Shown here: positions 8,201-15,801 of the stretch, piece by piece
Numbering within the stretch: position 1 is the stretch's first letter
Layout: every line of letters begins with the position of its first letter
Origin: JAGPHI01 sp036661035
GTDB lineage: Bacteria > Bacillota > Clostridia > Oscillospirales > Ruminococcaceae
NCBI GenBank assembly: GCA_036661035.1
Contig: JAVWZM010000025.1
Location: forward strand, 1 to 25,877
DNA length: 25,877 nt
Reading direction: 5' to 3'
Program-made: the position numbers and the translations under genes
Notes under the pieces: generated by a model
Told to the model about the DNA's origin: nothing
Databases searched by the model: none
Seen by the model: the letters and a program-made list of their open reading frames with translations, nothing else

Positions 8201-9469
8201 ATGACCGCTGAAATTATTTCTGTTGGCACCGAGCTTTTGCTTGGGGATATTTTAAATACAAATGCCCGGTTTTTAAGCAGGGAGCTTGCGGCTTTGGGCA
8301 TTGATGTGTTTTTTCAAAGCGTAGTGGGCGACAATCCCGAGCGCCTTGCCGAGGTGGCACGCCTTAGCAAAAGCCGTTCGGATATTTTGGTGTTTACAGG
8401 CGGCCTTGGCCCCACAAACGACGATTTAACCAAAGAAACTGTGGCGAATGTTTTTGGCGACACCCTTATACATTCCGACAACGAGCTTGCGCGGATTGAA
8501 AGCTATTTTTCCGCTTTATCAAGCCGCAAAATGCCTGTGAATAATTATAAACAAGCCATGCTGCCAACAAACGGGCAGGCAATTCCAAACGCAAACGGTA
8601 CTGCGCCCGGAGCAATTTTTACAGATAACGGCAAGTATGCGGTGCTGCTTCCGGGGCCTCCAAGCGAATGTGTACCCATGTTTTTAAACGCGGTGCGTCC
8701 GTGGCTTTTGTCCCTGTCACATTCTGCGCTGTATTCCATAAATTTGCGCACCTGCGGTGTTGGCGAAAGCCATTTGGAAGAAATGGTGGCAGATTTTACA
8801 AGCAGGCAAAACCCATCTGTGGCGCTGTATGCCAAAACAGGCGAAGTGGTGATACGTGTTACCGCAAAAGCAGAAAACGAGGCAATAGCGCGTGAGGAAT
8901 GTACTGCATGCTGTAAAGAGCTGCACGAAAAGCTGGGAAATCTTATTTACGGCACAGGCGATGACGGCATAGAACACGCCTTGGTACGCTTGCTCAAAGA
9001 GCATGGCGAAAAAATATCTACAGCCGAAAGCTGCACAGGTGGGCTTTTGTCTGCGCGCATTACAAATGTACCCGGTGCAAGCGAAGTGTTTGAATACGGT
9101 GTATGTACCTACGCAAATATCATTAAAGAAAATGTTTTAAATGTTCGCCACGATACTCTGACGGCTTATGGTGCGGTGTCGGCAGAGGTGGCATGCGAAA
9201 TGGCATGCGGCGCACAGCGCGAAGGTGCAGCGGATTACGGCATTGGCATCACAGGCCTTGCAGGCCCCGGCGGCGGCACTGCGGAAAAACCTGTGGGGCT
9301 TGTATACATTGCACTTGCGAATAAAAACAATGTATACGTGCATCGTATGCAGCTTTTAAACCGCTCGCGCGATATAGTACGCGAGAATGCTGTACAGCGT
9401 GCGCTTAATATGGCAAGGCTGCTTGTAAGCGGGCTTGATATTCCTGATTGCATATGCAAAAAGAGGTAG
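8201..9469 (+). CDS. cinA: CinA: MoaB-like domain plus NMN deamidase domain
   Basis: This full-length CinA has 422 residues. The N-terminal MoCF_biosynth domain (about 1-170) includes AEIISVGTELLLGDILNTN, FTGGLGPTNDD and LLPGPPSE; in studied homologues it has pyrophosphatase activity on ADP-ribose-like substrates. A linker domain follows. The C-terminal CinA domain deamidates nicotinamide mononucleotide. It keeps the active-site Ser277 in TAESCTGG and the TGLAGPGGG loop (T351-G355). The ATG at 8201 is preferred over the GTG at 8189 because AAAGGTG (8185-8191) is the ribosome binding site and overlaps that GTG. The stop codon abuts the SD of the next gene, which is a degenerate paralogue of the C-terminal half. 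Competence genes are not present here. Confidence 0.95.
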   Translation: MTAEIISVGTELLLGDILNTNARFLSRELAALGIDVFFQSVVGDNPERLAEVARLSKSRSDILVFTGGLGPTNDDLTKETVANVFGDTLIHSDNELARIESYFSALSSRKMPVNNYKQAMLPTNGQAIPNANGTAPGAIFTDNGKYAVLLPGPPSECVPMFLNAVRPWLLSLSHSALYSINLRTCGVGESHLEEMVADFTSRQNPSVALYAKTGEVVIRVTAKAENEAIAREECTACCKELHEKLGNLIYGTGDDGIEHALVRLLKEHGEKISTAESCTGGLLSARITNVPGASEVFEYGVCTYANIIKENVLNVRHDTLTAYGAVSAEVACEMACGAQREGAADYGIGITGLAGPGGGTAEKPVGLVYIALANKNNVYVHRMQLLNRSRDIVRENAVQRALNMARLLVSGLDIPDCICKKR

Positions 9470-9473
9470 CACG

Positions 9474-10385
9474 ATGAATGAATATTTACCGGGCATCAAT
9501 GGTGTTGAAGAACGCATTGTTGAAAAAGAAATTGTTCTTCGCTTATACGGAACAGCTTTATCCGACATCAAATCCGCCCTGCGTGAGGCCGCGAAAATAC
9601 CCGGCATTAAACCGTTTTTATATGGTAAAGACAACGAGTTTTTAATACGCCTTACCGCAACCAGTGGCGGCGCAGCCGCCAGCGACCAATTGTGCGAAAG
9701 CGCCGCATTTATACTAAGCGAAAAGTTTGGTGATGATATTTACGGCCGCGGTAAAAGCACGCTTGCCCATGTAGCGGCAGGCGTTTTAATAGAAAGCAGC
9801 GCACGCCTAGCCACGATAAACGAGGATTTAGGCGAAGCTTTAGAGACGGAATTTGCCACTACCAAACGCGGAGAACACGCTTTTTGCAAGGGCGATAAAA
9901 CATATAAAAACGGTGCAAGCATCTTTCCAAGCGATAAAACAGTGCGCGATTATGGTGCTAATTCCATACAGGCGGCTACCGAGCTTGCGTTTATTTCCAT
10001 GAAAAAAGGCAAGGCAAAATACGGCTCTGCCATTACCGCACCAGACGAAAACGGGCGACGCTGGGCAGTGGTTACGCAAAAAAAGCATGCCTTTGTGCGC
10101 CAATTGCCGCCAGACGCATCAAAACGTGCTTACGCCTTGGCTGTGCTGGATCTTGTGCGTAGGCTTGTGGAAAACGACAGCTTACAAAGCGGCGACAGCT
10201 GCTATAAAAAAGGCAAGGTTAAAACGGGCAAATCCATAAGCCCCGTCAAAAACTCCAAAAAGGTTTTCGCGGCGGCTTTGCTTTTAATAATAGCAGTGGT
10301 TTTGGGCTGCGCATGTTACTATTATTTCAATATATATGCGCCCTTGCCCGATGGCTCTGCCATGCAGGTTTTAATCGGCAAATAG
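9474..10385 (+). CDS. Tail-anchored degenerate CinA C-terminal paralogue
   Basis: This 303-residue protein starts 4 nt after cinA, with its SD AGAGG inside the end of cinA. Reading the two proteins side by side, residues 20-235 are collinear with the linker and CinA-C domain of CinA: VLRLYGTALSDIKSAL with NLRTCGVGESHLEEMV, FLIRLTA with VVIRVTA, DDIYGRGKSTLAHV with NLIYGTGDDGIEHAL, and RDYGANSIQAATELAF with TAYGAVSAEVACEMAC. The catalytic motifs are gone: TAESCTGG is replaced by TINEDLGE (near 114-121), and TGLAGPGGG by TAPDENGRR. The N-terminal MoaB-like domain is missing. A lysine-rich linker precedes a membrane helix at about 264-286 and a short outer tail. Catalysis is unlikely; a binding or scaffolding role is possible. 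No recognised family name applies. Confidence 0.75.
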   Translation: MNEYLPGINGVEERIVEKEIVLRLYGTALSDIKSALREAAKIPGIKPFLYGKDNEFLIRLTATSGGAAASDQLCESAAFILSEKFGDDIYGRGKSTLAHVAAGVLIESSARLATINEDLGEALETEFATTKRGEHAFCKGDKTYKNGASIFPSDKTVRDYGANSIQAATELAFISMKKGKAKYGSAITAPDENGRRWAVVTQKKHAFVRQLPPDASKRAYALAVLDLVRRLVENDSLQSGDSCYKKGKVKTGKSISPVKNSKKVFAAALLLIIAVVLGCACYYYFNIYAPLPDGSAMQVLIGK

Positions 10386-10397
10386 CGGCAACGGGCT

Positions 10398-10441
10398 TTA
10401 AAATACTTGTCCTATGTACTATTGCACATGCCCAATTAAAA
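10398..10441 (-). repeat. Three-hairpin intergenic repeat, partial copy (reverse orientation)
   Basis: Read on the minus strand, this stretch contains TTTTAATTG, GGCATGTGCAATAGTAC and ATAGGACAAGTATTTTAA. These match in order TTTTAATTG, GTATGTGCGATAGCAC and ATAGGATAAGCTTTTTAA of the copy at 15664. The second arm of the central hairpin is shortened and the outer hairpins are missing, so it looks like a decayed copy. Confidence 0.55.
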
Positions 10442-10453
10442 CAATTAAATATC

Positions 10454-10482
10454 TTGCACTTCTTTTTCCTTTGTTGTAAAAT
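10454..10482 (+). promoter_or_regulatory. Sigma-A promoter for the CheW-CZB gene
   Basis: TTGCAC (10454-10459) and TAAAAT (10477-10482) are separated by 17 nt. Transcription would begin near 10489, about 54 nt before the ATG. The gene is therefore likely independent of the cinA run. Confidence 0.6.
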
Positions 10483-10542
10483 AAAGTTAAAGTTACACTT
10501 AAAAAAAACATTGCCTATTGTATTGGAGGATTGGACAAAATT

Positions 10543-11364
10543 ATGGAAGAAAATACAGAAAATTTAAGTTGTCCATTTATAGTGTTTAGTGTGGATTCCT
10601 GCCTTTTCACGTTAAACAGCGCAAATGTGATGGCGATACGAGAAATGCCTGCTGTGGAAACCATACCACAAGCGCCAACGGGAATGGTGGGCATTTTTAT
10701 TTACATGGGAAACGCTGTGCCCATGCTGGACTTGCGCACGGCACTTGGTAAAAACACTTTAAATAACGAATATCTCCGCTTTGTGGATATGCTGGAGCAG
10801 CGCAAGCAAGACCATTATAAATGGGTAACCGAGCTTAACCGCGCGGTTGAAGCCCACGAGCCATTTACTCTTGCCACAGATCCGCACAAATGCACATTCG
10901 GTAAATGGTATTACGATTATAAAACCGAAAACAATGCCATTAAGCACCATATGAGCAGAATTGAAGAGCCGCACCGCCTACTACACGAGGCAGCTTTAGA
11001 TGCCACCTCGTGCAACCAAGAGCACGACAAGTGCAAAAGGCAAAAATGCATTAAAGACGTGCTTTATGATGCAGAGCATATATACGCAAAAACGGTTATA
11101 GATTTAATAGAAGAAGCTAAAACCGTAATGAAAGACAGCTATCGCGAGATGGCACTTGTAATTGAATACGAGGGAAAATATTACGGAATAGCCGTAGATG
11201 AAGTGCTGAGCGTGGAAGAAATAGAAGATAGCGAAGGGCGTGAGGGTTTGTCCACAATAGCAGACAGCCCCCTTGTAAAATCCATTAAAAAGTGCAAACG
11301 CTACGAAAATAAGCTTATACTGGAGCTAGACGATAAAAAGCTGCTTGAACATTTCTTTTTATAG
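10543..11364 (+). CDS. CheW-like adaptor with an inserted CZB zinc-binding domain
   Basis: This is a 273-residue protein in three parts. Residues 11-70 (PFIVFSVDSCLFTLNSANVMAI through VPMLDLRTALG) are the first half of a CheW fold. Residues 88-150 form a chemoreceptor zinc-binding domain with all expected ligands: H91 in HYKW, C117 in CTFGKW, and H144 and H148 in HRLLH. Residues 200-273 (REMALVIEYEGKYYGIAVDEVLSVEEI) complete the CheW fold. Between them, C157, C164 and C169 (SCNQEHDKCKRQKC) could form a second metal site. CheW links receptors to CheA; CZB domains sense zinc or redox state. No cheA, receptor or flagellar gene is in the window. GGAGGA (10525-10530) is 12 nt from this ATG; an in-frame TTG at 10531 directly abuts it and is too close. 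Confidence 0.85.
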   Translation: MEENTENLSCPFIVFSVDSCLFTLNSANVMAIREMPAVETIPQAPTGMVGIFIYMGNAVPMLDLRTALGKNTLNNEYLRFVDMLEQRKQDHYKWVTELNRAVEAHEPFTLATDPHKCTFGKWYYDYKTENNAIKHHMSRIEEPHRLLHEAALDATSCNQEHDKCKRQKCIKDVLYDAEHIYAKTVIDLIEEAKTVMKDSYREMALVIEYEGKYYGIAVDEVLSVEEIEDSEGREGLSTIADSPLVKSIKKCKRYENKLILELDDKKLLEHFFL

Positions 11365-11386
11365 GTAGTAGATATTTTCGGTGCAA

Positions 11387-11417
11387 GGTGTAAGAGCCGC
11401 AAAGCGGAGGTTACACC
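11387..11417 (+). other. Hairpin downstream of the CheW-CZB gene
   Basis: GGTGTAA (11387-11393) pairs with TTACACC (11411-11417), and CCGC-AAA-GCGG pairs inside. It is followed by TCGCGTCGCGA, a further short inverted repeat. No T tract follows. The motif GGTGCAAGG occurs at its left side (11381) and again at 11511, on either side of the terminator. Function unknown. Confidence 0.4.
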
Positions 11418-11445
11418 GTTTCGCGTCGCGATTACAAATTCAAAC

Positions 11446-11490
11446 ACGGCACATCTCAGATATAATTCTGAGATGTGCCGTATTTTTATT
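11446..11490 (+). terminator. Rho-independent terminator of the CheW-CZB gene
   Basis: A perfect 15-bp stem (ACGGCACATCTCAGA at 11446-11460 with its complement at 11467-11481) closes a 6-nt loop and is followed by ATTTTTATT. The loop reads TATAAT by chance. The remaining bases up to 11667 hold no gene that I can support: the open frame at 11475-11678 has no ribosome binding site and overlaps the terminator. Confidence 0.9.
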
Positions 11491-11667
11491 GGCTCTTTGT
11501 TGAATGTTTTGGTGCAAGGCGAATAGAGTTTAAATATAATACATTCGCCCACGTTTGCTATTTACAAATGTGCGATTTCGCATTGCTATCATATCTGCGC
11601 AATATTTACAAAGATATGCCAAGCCACACACTGTTGCATAAGCGCGTAAAGCAATACAATGAAACTA

Positions 11668-11761
11668 TAGCAACTTGACTTATTATTGTCTTTGTACTTT
11701 TGTCAAGTTGCATACAGCAAAGACGAGAGATTGAGTATTACAATAATAAGTAAAATTGCTG
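11668..11761 (+). repeat. MITE-like element, left copy
   Basis: This 94-bp element has imperfect 22-nt terminal inverted repeats: 11668-11689, including AGCAACTTGACTTATTATTG, against the complement of 11740-11761, with 19 of 22 positions matching. It is preceded by TA. A second, inverted copy is at 20834-20933. Over the first 60 positions the copies differ at one base plus a 6-nt insertion. The element holds a 10-bp hairpin (GCAACTTGAC 11670-11679 with GTCAAGTTGC 11702-11711), and its loop sequence GTCTTTG can pair with CAAAGAC at 11718-11724. It lies 29 nt upstream of the GH94 start and occupies its leader. No coding capacity; size and TA flanks recall IS630-derived MITEs such as pneumococcal RUP. 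Confidence 0.75.
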
Positions 11762-11790
11762 AACAATGATTAGTTTAAAGGAGTTTCATC

Positions 11791-14196
11791 ATGCAATACG
11801 GACATTTCGACAATAAAAACCGCGAATATGTTATTGATAAAGTGGATTTGCCCACCAGCTGGACAAATTACCTTGGCACCGAAAATATGTGTGCAGTTAT
11901 AAACCACACCGCAGGCGGTTATTTATTCGCAGGCAGTGCAGAATATCATCGCATTACCAGATTTAGGGCAAACGCCGTGCCCATGGATAGGCCGGGGCAC
12001 TATATTTATCTGCGTGACGACGAAAGCGGTGAATATTGGTCGGTTAGTTGGCAGCCTGTGGGAAAGCCGCTTGATACCGCCCAATACAGCTGCCGCCACG
12101 GCATGAGCTACTCGAAATACGAATGTGACTACAACGGCATAAAGGCAGTGCAGACCTTGCTTATCCCAAGGGGCGACGACGTGGAAATATGGGATTTGCA
12201 GTTTGAAAATCATTCGGGTAAAAAGCGCAAAATCAGCGTTTTCAGCTATGCGGAGCTTTCTTTTCATCATATTGATATGGATAACCGCAATTTCCAGATG
12301 AGCCTTTATTGTGCAGGTGGAAGCTATTCAGACGGCATTATTGAGCAAGATTTATTCTACGAGGAAAATGGGTTTCAATATTTTACAGCCACATTTGAGC
12401 CAGACAGCTTCGACACAGTGCGAGAAGAATTTATAGGAGATTATCGCACAGAGGCAAACCCTATTGGCGTGGAAAAAGGCGTGTTAAGCGGCTCTGAGCA
12501 GCTTGGCGGAAACCAATGCTGTGGGCTGCACAAACGCTTTGTTTTGGCAAACGGCGAAACAGAGCGATGCGCCTTTTTGCTAGGCGAGGGAAACCGCGAG
12601 GCGGCGCGGCAGATGAGAGAAAAATACCGCACGGCAAAAAGCCGTGATGCGGCAATGAATGGGCTTAAAGATTTTTGGGTGCAAAAATTCAATGCTTTGC
12701 AAATTAAAACGCCAAACTCCGCCATGGATACAATGATTAACACTTGGACGCTGTATCAAAGCGAAATAAATGTTTTGTTTAGCCGCTTTGCAAGCTTTAT
12801 CGAAGTAGGCGGACGCACGGGCCTTGGCTATCGCGACACGGCGCAGGACGCAATGACTGTGCTTCACACCGACGCAAATGCATGCGGCGCGCGCATTTGG
12901 CAGCTATTGCAAGGGCTTGTGCGCGAGGGCTACGGCTTACATTTATTCAGCCCCGAATGGTTTAGCGAAGCCGAAAAGCAGCAAAGCTTTAAAAGCCCCA
13001 CAGTGGTGCCCACGCCCAGTGCCGACAGCATGATACACGGCATTAAAGACGCATGCAGCGACGACGCCTTATGGCTTGTATCAACTGTGGTTGATTACGT
13101 AAAGGAAACCGGAGATTTTGCATTTTTAGATAAAAAGGTGCGATATGCCGATATTGGCGAGGACACGGTTTACGACCATTTAAAAACAATTCTGGATTTT
13201 TCGGCAAAGCAGATAGGTAGCCACGGCGTATGCCTTGGCCTTAGGGCAGACTGGAACGACTGCTTAAACCTTGGCGGCGGCGAAAGCGGCATGGTAAGCT
13301 TTTTACATTTTTGGGCACTGGATAATTTTATTTCTCTTGCCGCGCGCCTTGGAAGAAAAGAGGACGTGCAAGCGTACACATTACTTAAAGACAAGGTGCA
13401 AAAAACCTGCGAAACAGAGCTATGGGACGGCGAATGGTATCTGCGCGGCTACACAAAAAGCGGCAGACCTATAGGCACTATGGCAGATGCTGAGGGCAAG
13501 GTGCATATGGAGAGCAATACCTGGGCTGTGCTTTCCGGCGCGGCAGATAAAGAGCGCGGTAAAAAGGCAATGGACAGTGTTTACAGCTATTTATTTACGC
13601 CCTACGGCCTTATGCTGAACGCACCTGCGTATACAAAGCCCGATGATGAAATCGGATTTGTTACTAGGGTGTACCCCGGGCTTAAAGAAAACGGCTCTAT
13701 TTTCAGCCACCCAAACCCATGGGCATGGGCGGCGGAATGTAAGCTTGGGCGAGGCGAACGCGCCATGGAATATTACAACGCTCTTTGCCCGTGCTTGCAA
13801 AACGACAAGATAGAAATTCGCAAAAGCGAGCCTTATTCCTATTGCCAATTTATCACAGGCACGGCTCATAAAGCCTTTGGCGAGGCGCATCACCCGTTTA
13901 TGACAGGCTCCGGCGGCTGGAGCTATGTGGCGGCTACACGCTATATGCTTGGAATACAACCGAATTTTGACAGTTTGGATATAAACCCATGTATTCCTGC
14001 GGTGTGGGACGGATTTTCATTAACAAGGGTTTTCCGCGACGCCACTTATGATATCACGGTGAAAAATCCACAGCACGTATGCAAGGGCGTTGTGAAAATC
14101 CTGCTGAACGGAAACCCTGTTTCCGTGCTGCCAATCCTTAAAAAAGGCACAAAAGGCAGTGTTACAATAATTATGGGAAAAGAGATGGAGCAATGA
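11791..14196 (+). CDS. GH94 disaccharide phosphorylase, N,N'-diacetylchitobiose-phosphorylase-like
   Basis: GH94 enzymes split beta-linked disaccharides with phosphate, giving a sugar 1-phosphate and a free sugar, which saves ATP. This protein has 801 residues, full family length, no signal peptide, so it acts in the cytoplasm. It opens MQYGHFDNKNREYVI, typical of the family. Other blocks are FIEVGGRTGLGYRDTAQDAM, HGIKDACSDDALWL, and the catalytic-acid region ADWNDCLNLGGGESGMVSF (D487-D490). The wording of the last three blocks resembles the chitobiose phosphorylase group of Vibrio rather than classical cellobiose phosphorylases, as I recall them; cellobiose or cellobionate remains possible. 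SD AAAGGAG lies 7-8 nt upstream. The phosphomutase gene overlaps its stop by 4 nt. No clear promoter is visible; the leader is a MITE-like repeat. Confidence 0.85.
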   Translation: MQYGHFDNKNREYVIDKVDLPTSWTNYLGTENMCAVINHTAGGYLFAGSAEYHRITRFRANAVPMDRPGHYIYLRDDESGEYWSVSWQPVGKPLDTAQYSCRHGMSYSKYECDYNGIKAVQTLLIPRGDDVEIWDLQFENHSGKKRKISVFSYAELSFHHIDMDNRNFQMSLYCAGGSYSDGIIEQDLFYEENGFQYFTATFEPDSFDTVREEFIGDYRTEANPIGVEKGVLSGSEQLGGNQCCGLHKRFVLANGETERCAFLLGEGNREAARQMREKYRTAKSRDAAMNGLKDFWVQKFNALQIKTPNSAMDTMINTWTLYQSEINVLFSRFASFIEVGGRTGLGYRDTAQDAMTVLHTDANACGARIWQLLQGLVREGYGLHLFSPEWFSEAEKQQSFKSPTVVPTPSADSMIHGIKDACSDDALWLVSTVVDYVKETGDFAFLDKKVRYADIGEDTVYDHLKTILDFSAKQIGSHGVCLGLRADWNDCLNLGGGESGMVSFLHFWALDNFISLAARLGRKEDVQAYTLLKDKVQKTCETELWDGEWYLRGYTKSGRPIGTMADAEGKVHMESNTWAVLSGAADKERGKKAMDSVYSYLFTPYGLMLNAPAYTKPDDEIGFVTRVYPGLKENGSIFSHPNPWAWAAECKLGRGERAMEYYNALCPCLQNDKIEIRKSEPYSYCQFITGTAHKAFGEAHHPFMTGSGGWSYVAATRYMLGIQPNFDSLDINPCIPAVWDGFSLTRVFRDATYDITVKNPQHVCKGVVKILLNGNPVSVLPILKKGTKGSVTIIMGKEMEQ

Positions 14197-15608
14197 TACA
14201 TTTTGGAACAGGTGGCTGGCGCGCCATTATTGCAGACGAATTTACCCGCGCCAATGTACAGCTTTTAACATGCGCCATTGCGCACAAGATAATTGACGAG
14301 GGCAACGCCGACAAGGGCTTTGTGATAGGCTATGACCGACGTTTTTTAAGCAAGGAGGCAACCGAATGGGCAGCCGAAGTTATGGCGGCAATGCAAATAC
14401 CGTGCAGTATAATACACCGCCAAAGCCCTACGCCGCTGATAATGTTTGAGATTAAAAAATGCGGCGCACCTTACGGCATGGCAGTTACCGCAAGCCACAA
14501 CCCTGCAATTTACAACGGTGTAAAGGTGTTTATGGAGGGTGGGCGCGACGCAGACGAGGCGTTTACAAATGAGCTTGAGGAATATATTGCAGGCCTTGCA
14601 GGCACTGCTGTGCCAACGGTGGAATTTGCCACGGCACTTGCAGATGGGCGCATACGTTATATCGATCCTATGAATGAATATATAGATAATATTCTTTCCT
14701 GTGTGGATATTAATGCCATTAGGGCAAGATGCCTTTCTGTGGCACTGGACCCTATGTACGGCGTATCTAAAACAGCATTGCAAACCATTTTGCTTACAGC
14801 GCGCTGCGAAGTAAGCGTTATACACGATAGGCACGACACATTGTTTGGTGGGCGGCTGCCTGCACCAAACGAAAAAACATTGGCAAGCCTTATGACCTAT
14901 GTGGCGGAAAACCACTGCGATATCGGCATTGCAACAGACGGTGACGCCGACCGTCTTGGCGTAATTGATGACGAGGCGGAGTTTTTGCATCCAAACAAAA
15001 TTTTGGTGATGCTTTATTATTATTTAATGAAGTATAAGGGCTGGCACGGCGCGGCGGTGCGCAATATTGCCACAACGCATCTTTTGGATAAAATAGCCGA
15101 AAGCTTTGGCGAGGTGTGCTATGAGGTGCCTGTTGGGTTTAAATATATATCGGGGAAAATGCTTACAACTGGTGCCATTATCGGTGGAGAAAGCAGCGGT
15201 GGGCTGACAGTGCGCGGACATATCCAAGGCAAGGACGGCATATATGCGGCAAGCCTTTTAATAGAGATGATAGCCGTTACGGGCAAATCTCTTTCGGATA
15301 TTTGGCGCAATATTTGCAACGAGTACGGCAGCTTTGAAATGGCTGAGCTGGATTTTAAATTCAGCGAGGAAAAGAAAGCCGAGATATTCAAAACATTAAT
15401 GGAAGATAAGCTTTTGCCCTCTTTCGATTACGCCATAGACCATGTAAGCTATTTGGACGGCTGTAAGGTTTATTTTCAAAACGGTGGCTGGGCAATAGCA
15501 CGGTTTTCGGGCACAGAGCCGCTGCTGCGCATCTTTTGCGAAATGGACAATATGGAAAAAGCCCAAAAGACGGCAAAGGCATTGCAAGATTATCTTAATT
15601 TAGATTAA
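14193..15608 (+). CDS. Phosphoglucomutase/phosphohexomutase (alpha-D-phosphohexomutase superfamily)
   Basis: This enzyme interconverts hexose 1- and 6-phosphates through a phosphoserine. The 471 residues include the N-terminal FGTGGWRAIIADEFT, the phosphoserine loop TASHNP (S101), the metal-binding DGDADR (249-254), the sugar loop GGESSGG, and the phosphate-binding RFSGTEPLLRI (R437). The ATGA overlap with the phosphorylase gene implies translational coupling, so it should act on the 1-phosphate made by that enzyme: glucose 1-phosphate if the substrate is cellobiose, GlcNAc 1-phosphate if chitobiose. The choice cannot be read from these motifs. A terminator follows 5 nt after the stop. Confidence 0.9.
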   Translation: MIHFGTGGWRAIIADEFTRANVQLLTCAIAHKIIDEGNADKGFVIGYDRRFLSKEATEWAAEVMAAMQIPCSIIHRQSPTPLIMFEIKKCGAPYGMAVTASHNPAIYNGVKVFMEGGRDADEAFTNELEEYIAGLAGTAVPTVEFATALADGRIRYIDPMNEYIDNILSCVDINAIRARCLSVALDPMYGVSKTALQTILLTARCEVSVIHDRHDTLFGGRLPAPNEKTLASLMTYVAENHCDIGIATDGDADRLGVIDDEAEFLHPNKILVMLYYYLMKYKGWHGAAVRNIATTHLLDKIAESFGEVCYEVPVGFKYISGKMLTTGAIIGGESSGGLTVRGHIQGKDGIYAASLLIEMIAVTGKSLSDIWRNICNEYGSFEMAELDFKFSEEKKAEIFKTLMEDKLLPSFDYAIDHVSYLDGCKVYFQNGGWAIARFSGTEPLLRIFCEMDNMEKAQKTAKALQDYLNLD

Positions 15609-15613
15609 ATATT

Positions 15614-15643
15614 AAAAAAAAGGGCGCGACGCGCTCTTTTTTT
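15614..15643 (+). terminator. Rho-independent terminator after the phosphomutase gene
   Basis: An A-rich run leads into GGGCGCG and CGCGCTC (GC-rich arms with one G-T pair and a very short loop), followed by seven Ts. It separates the phosphorylase-mutase pair from the sensor kinase gene. The A run on the other side means it could work in both directions. Confidence 0.85.
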
Positions 15644-15663
15644 GTTATAATGGTAGTGATAAA

Positions 15664-15771
15664 GACTTGTTTATTAAAACTGTCGCGACAGTTTTAATTG
15701 TGTATGTGCGATAGCACGCACATAGGATAAGCTTTTTAATAAAACAAGTCCGCAGACTTGTTTGTTAAAAC
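15664..15771 (+). repeat. Three-hairpin intergenic repeat, full copy
   Basis: Hairpin 1 is a perfect palindrome, AAAACTGTCGCGACAGTTTT (15676-15695). Hairpin 2 pairs TGTGCG with CGCACA around ATAGCA. Hairpin 3 pairs AAACAAGTC (15742-15750) with GACTTGTTT (15755-15763) around CGCA. An outer arm, GACTTGTTTATTAAAA at 15664-15679, can pair with 15734-15750 instead of hairpin 3, so two folds compete. The element forms most of the leader of the sensor kinase gene. Other copies lie at 10398, 20965 and 23043. Confidence 0.7.
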
Positions 15772-15801
15772 TAACGAATATCAAAATCGGAGGAAATACA
15801 A

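Noticed and set aside
11461..11466. TATAAT as a promoter -10
   Set aside because: It is the loop of a perfect 15-bp terminator hairpin and has no -35 at a suitable distance.
11475..11678. 67-residue open frame
   Set aside because: It begins inside the terminator stem, has no ribosome binding site and no recognisable composition or motif.
15646..15651. TATAAT after the phosphomutase terminator as a kinase promoter
   Set aside because: The -35 position falls within the terminator stem and reads GC-rich; no match to TTGACA.
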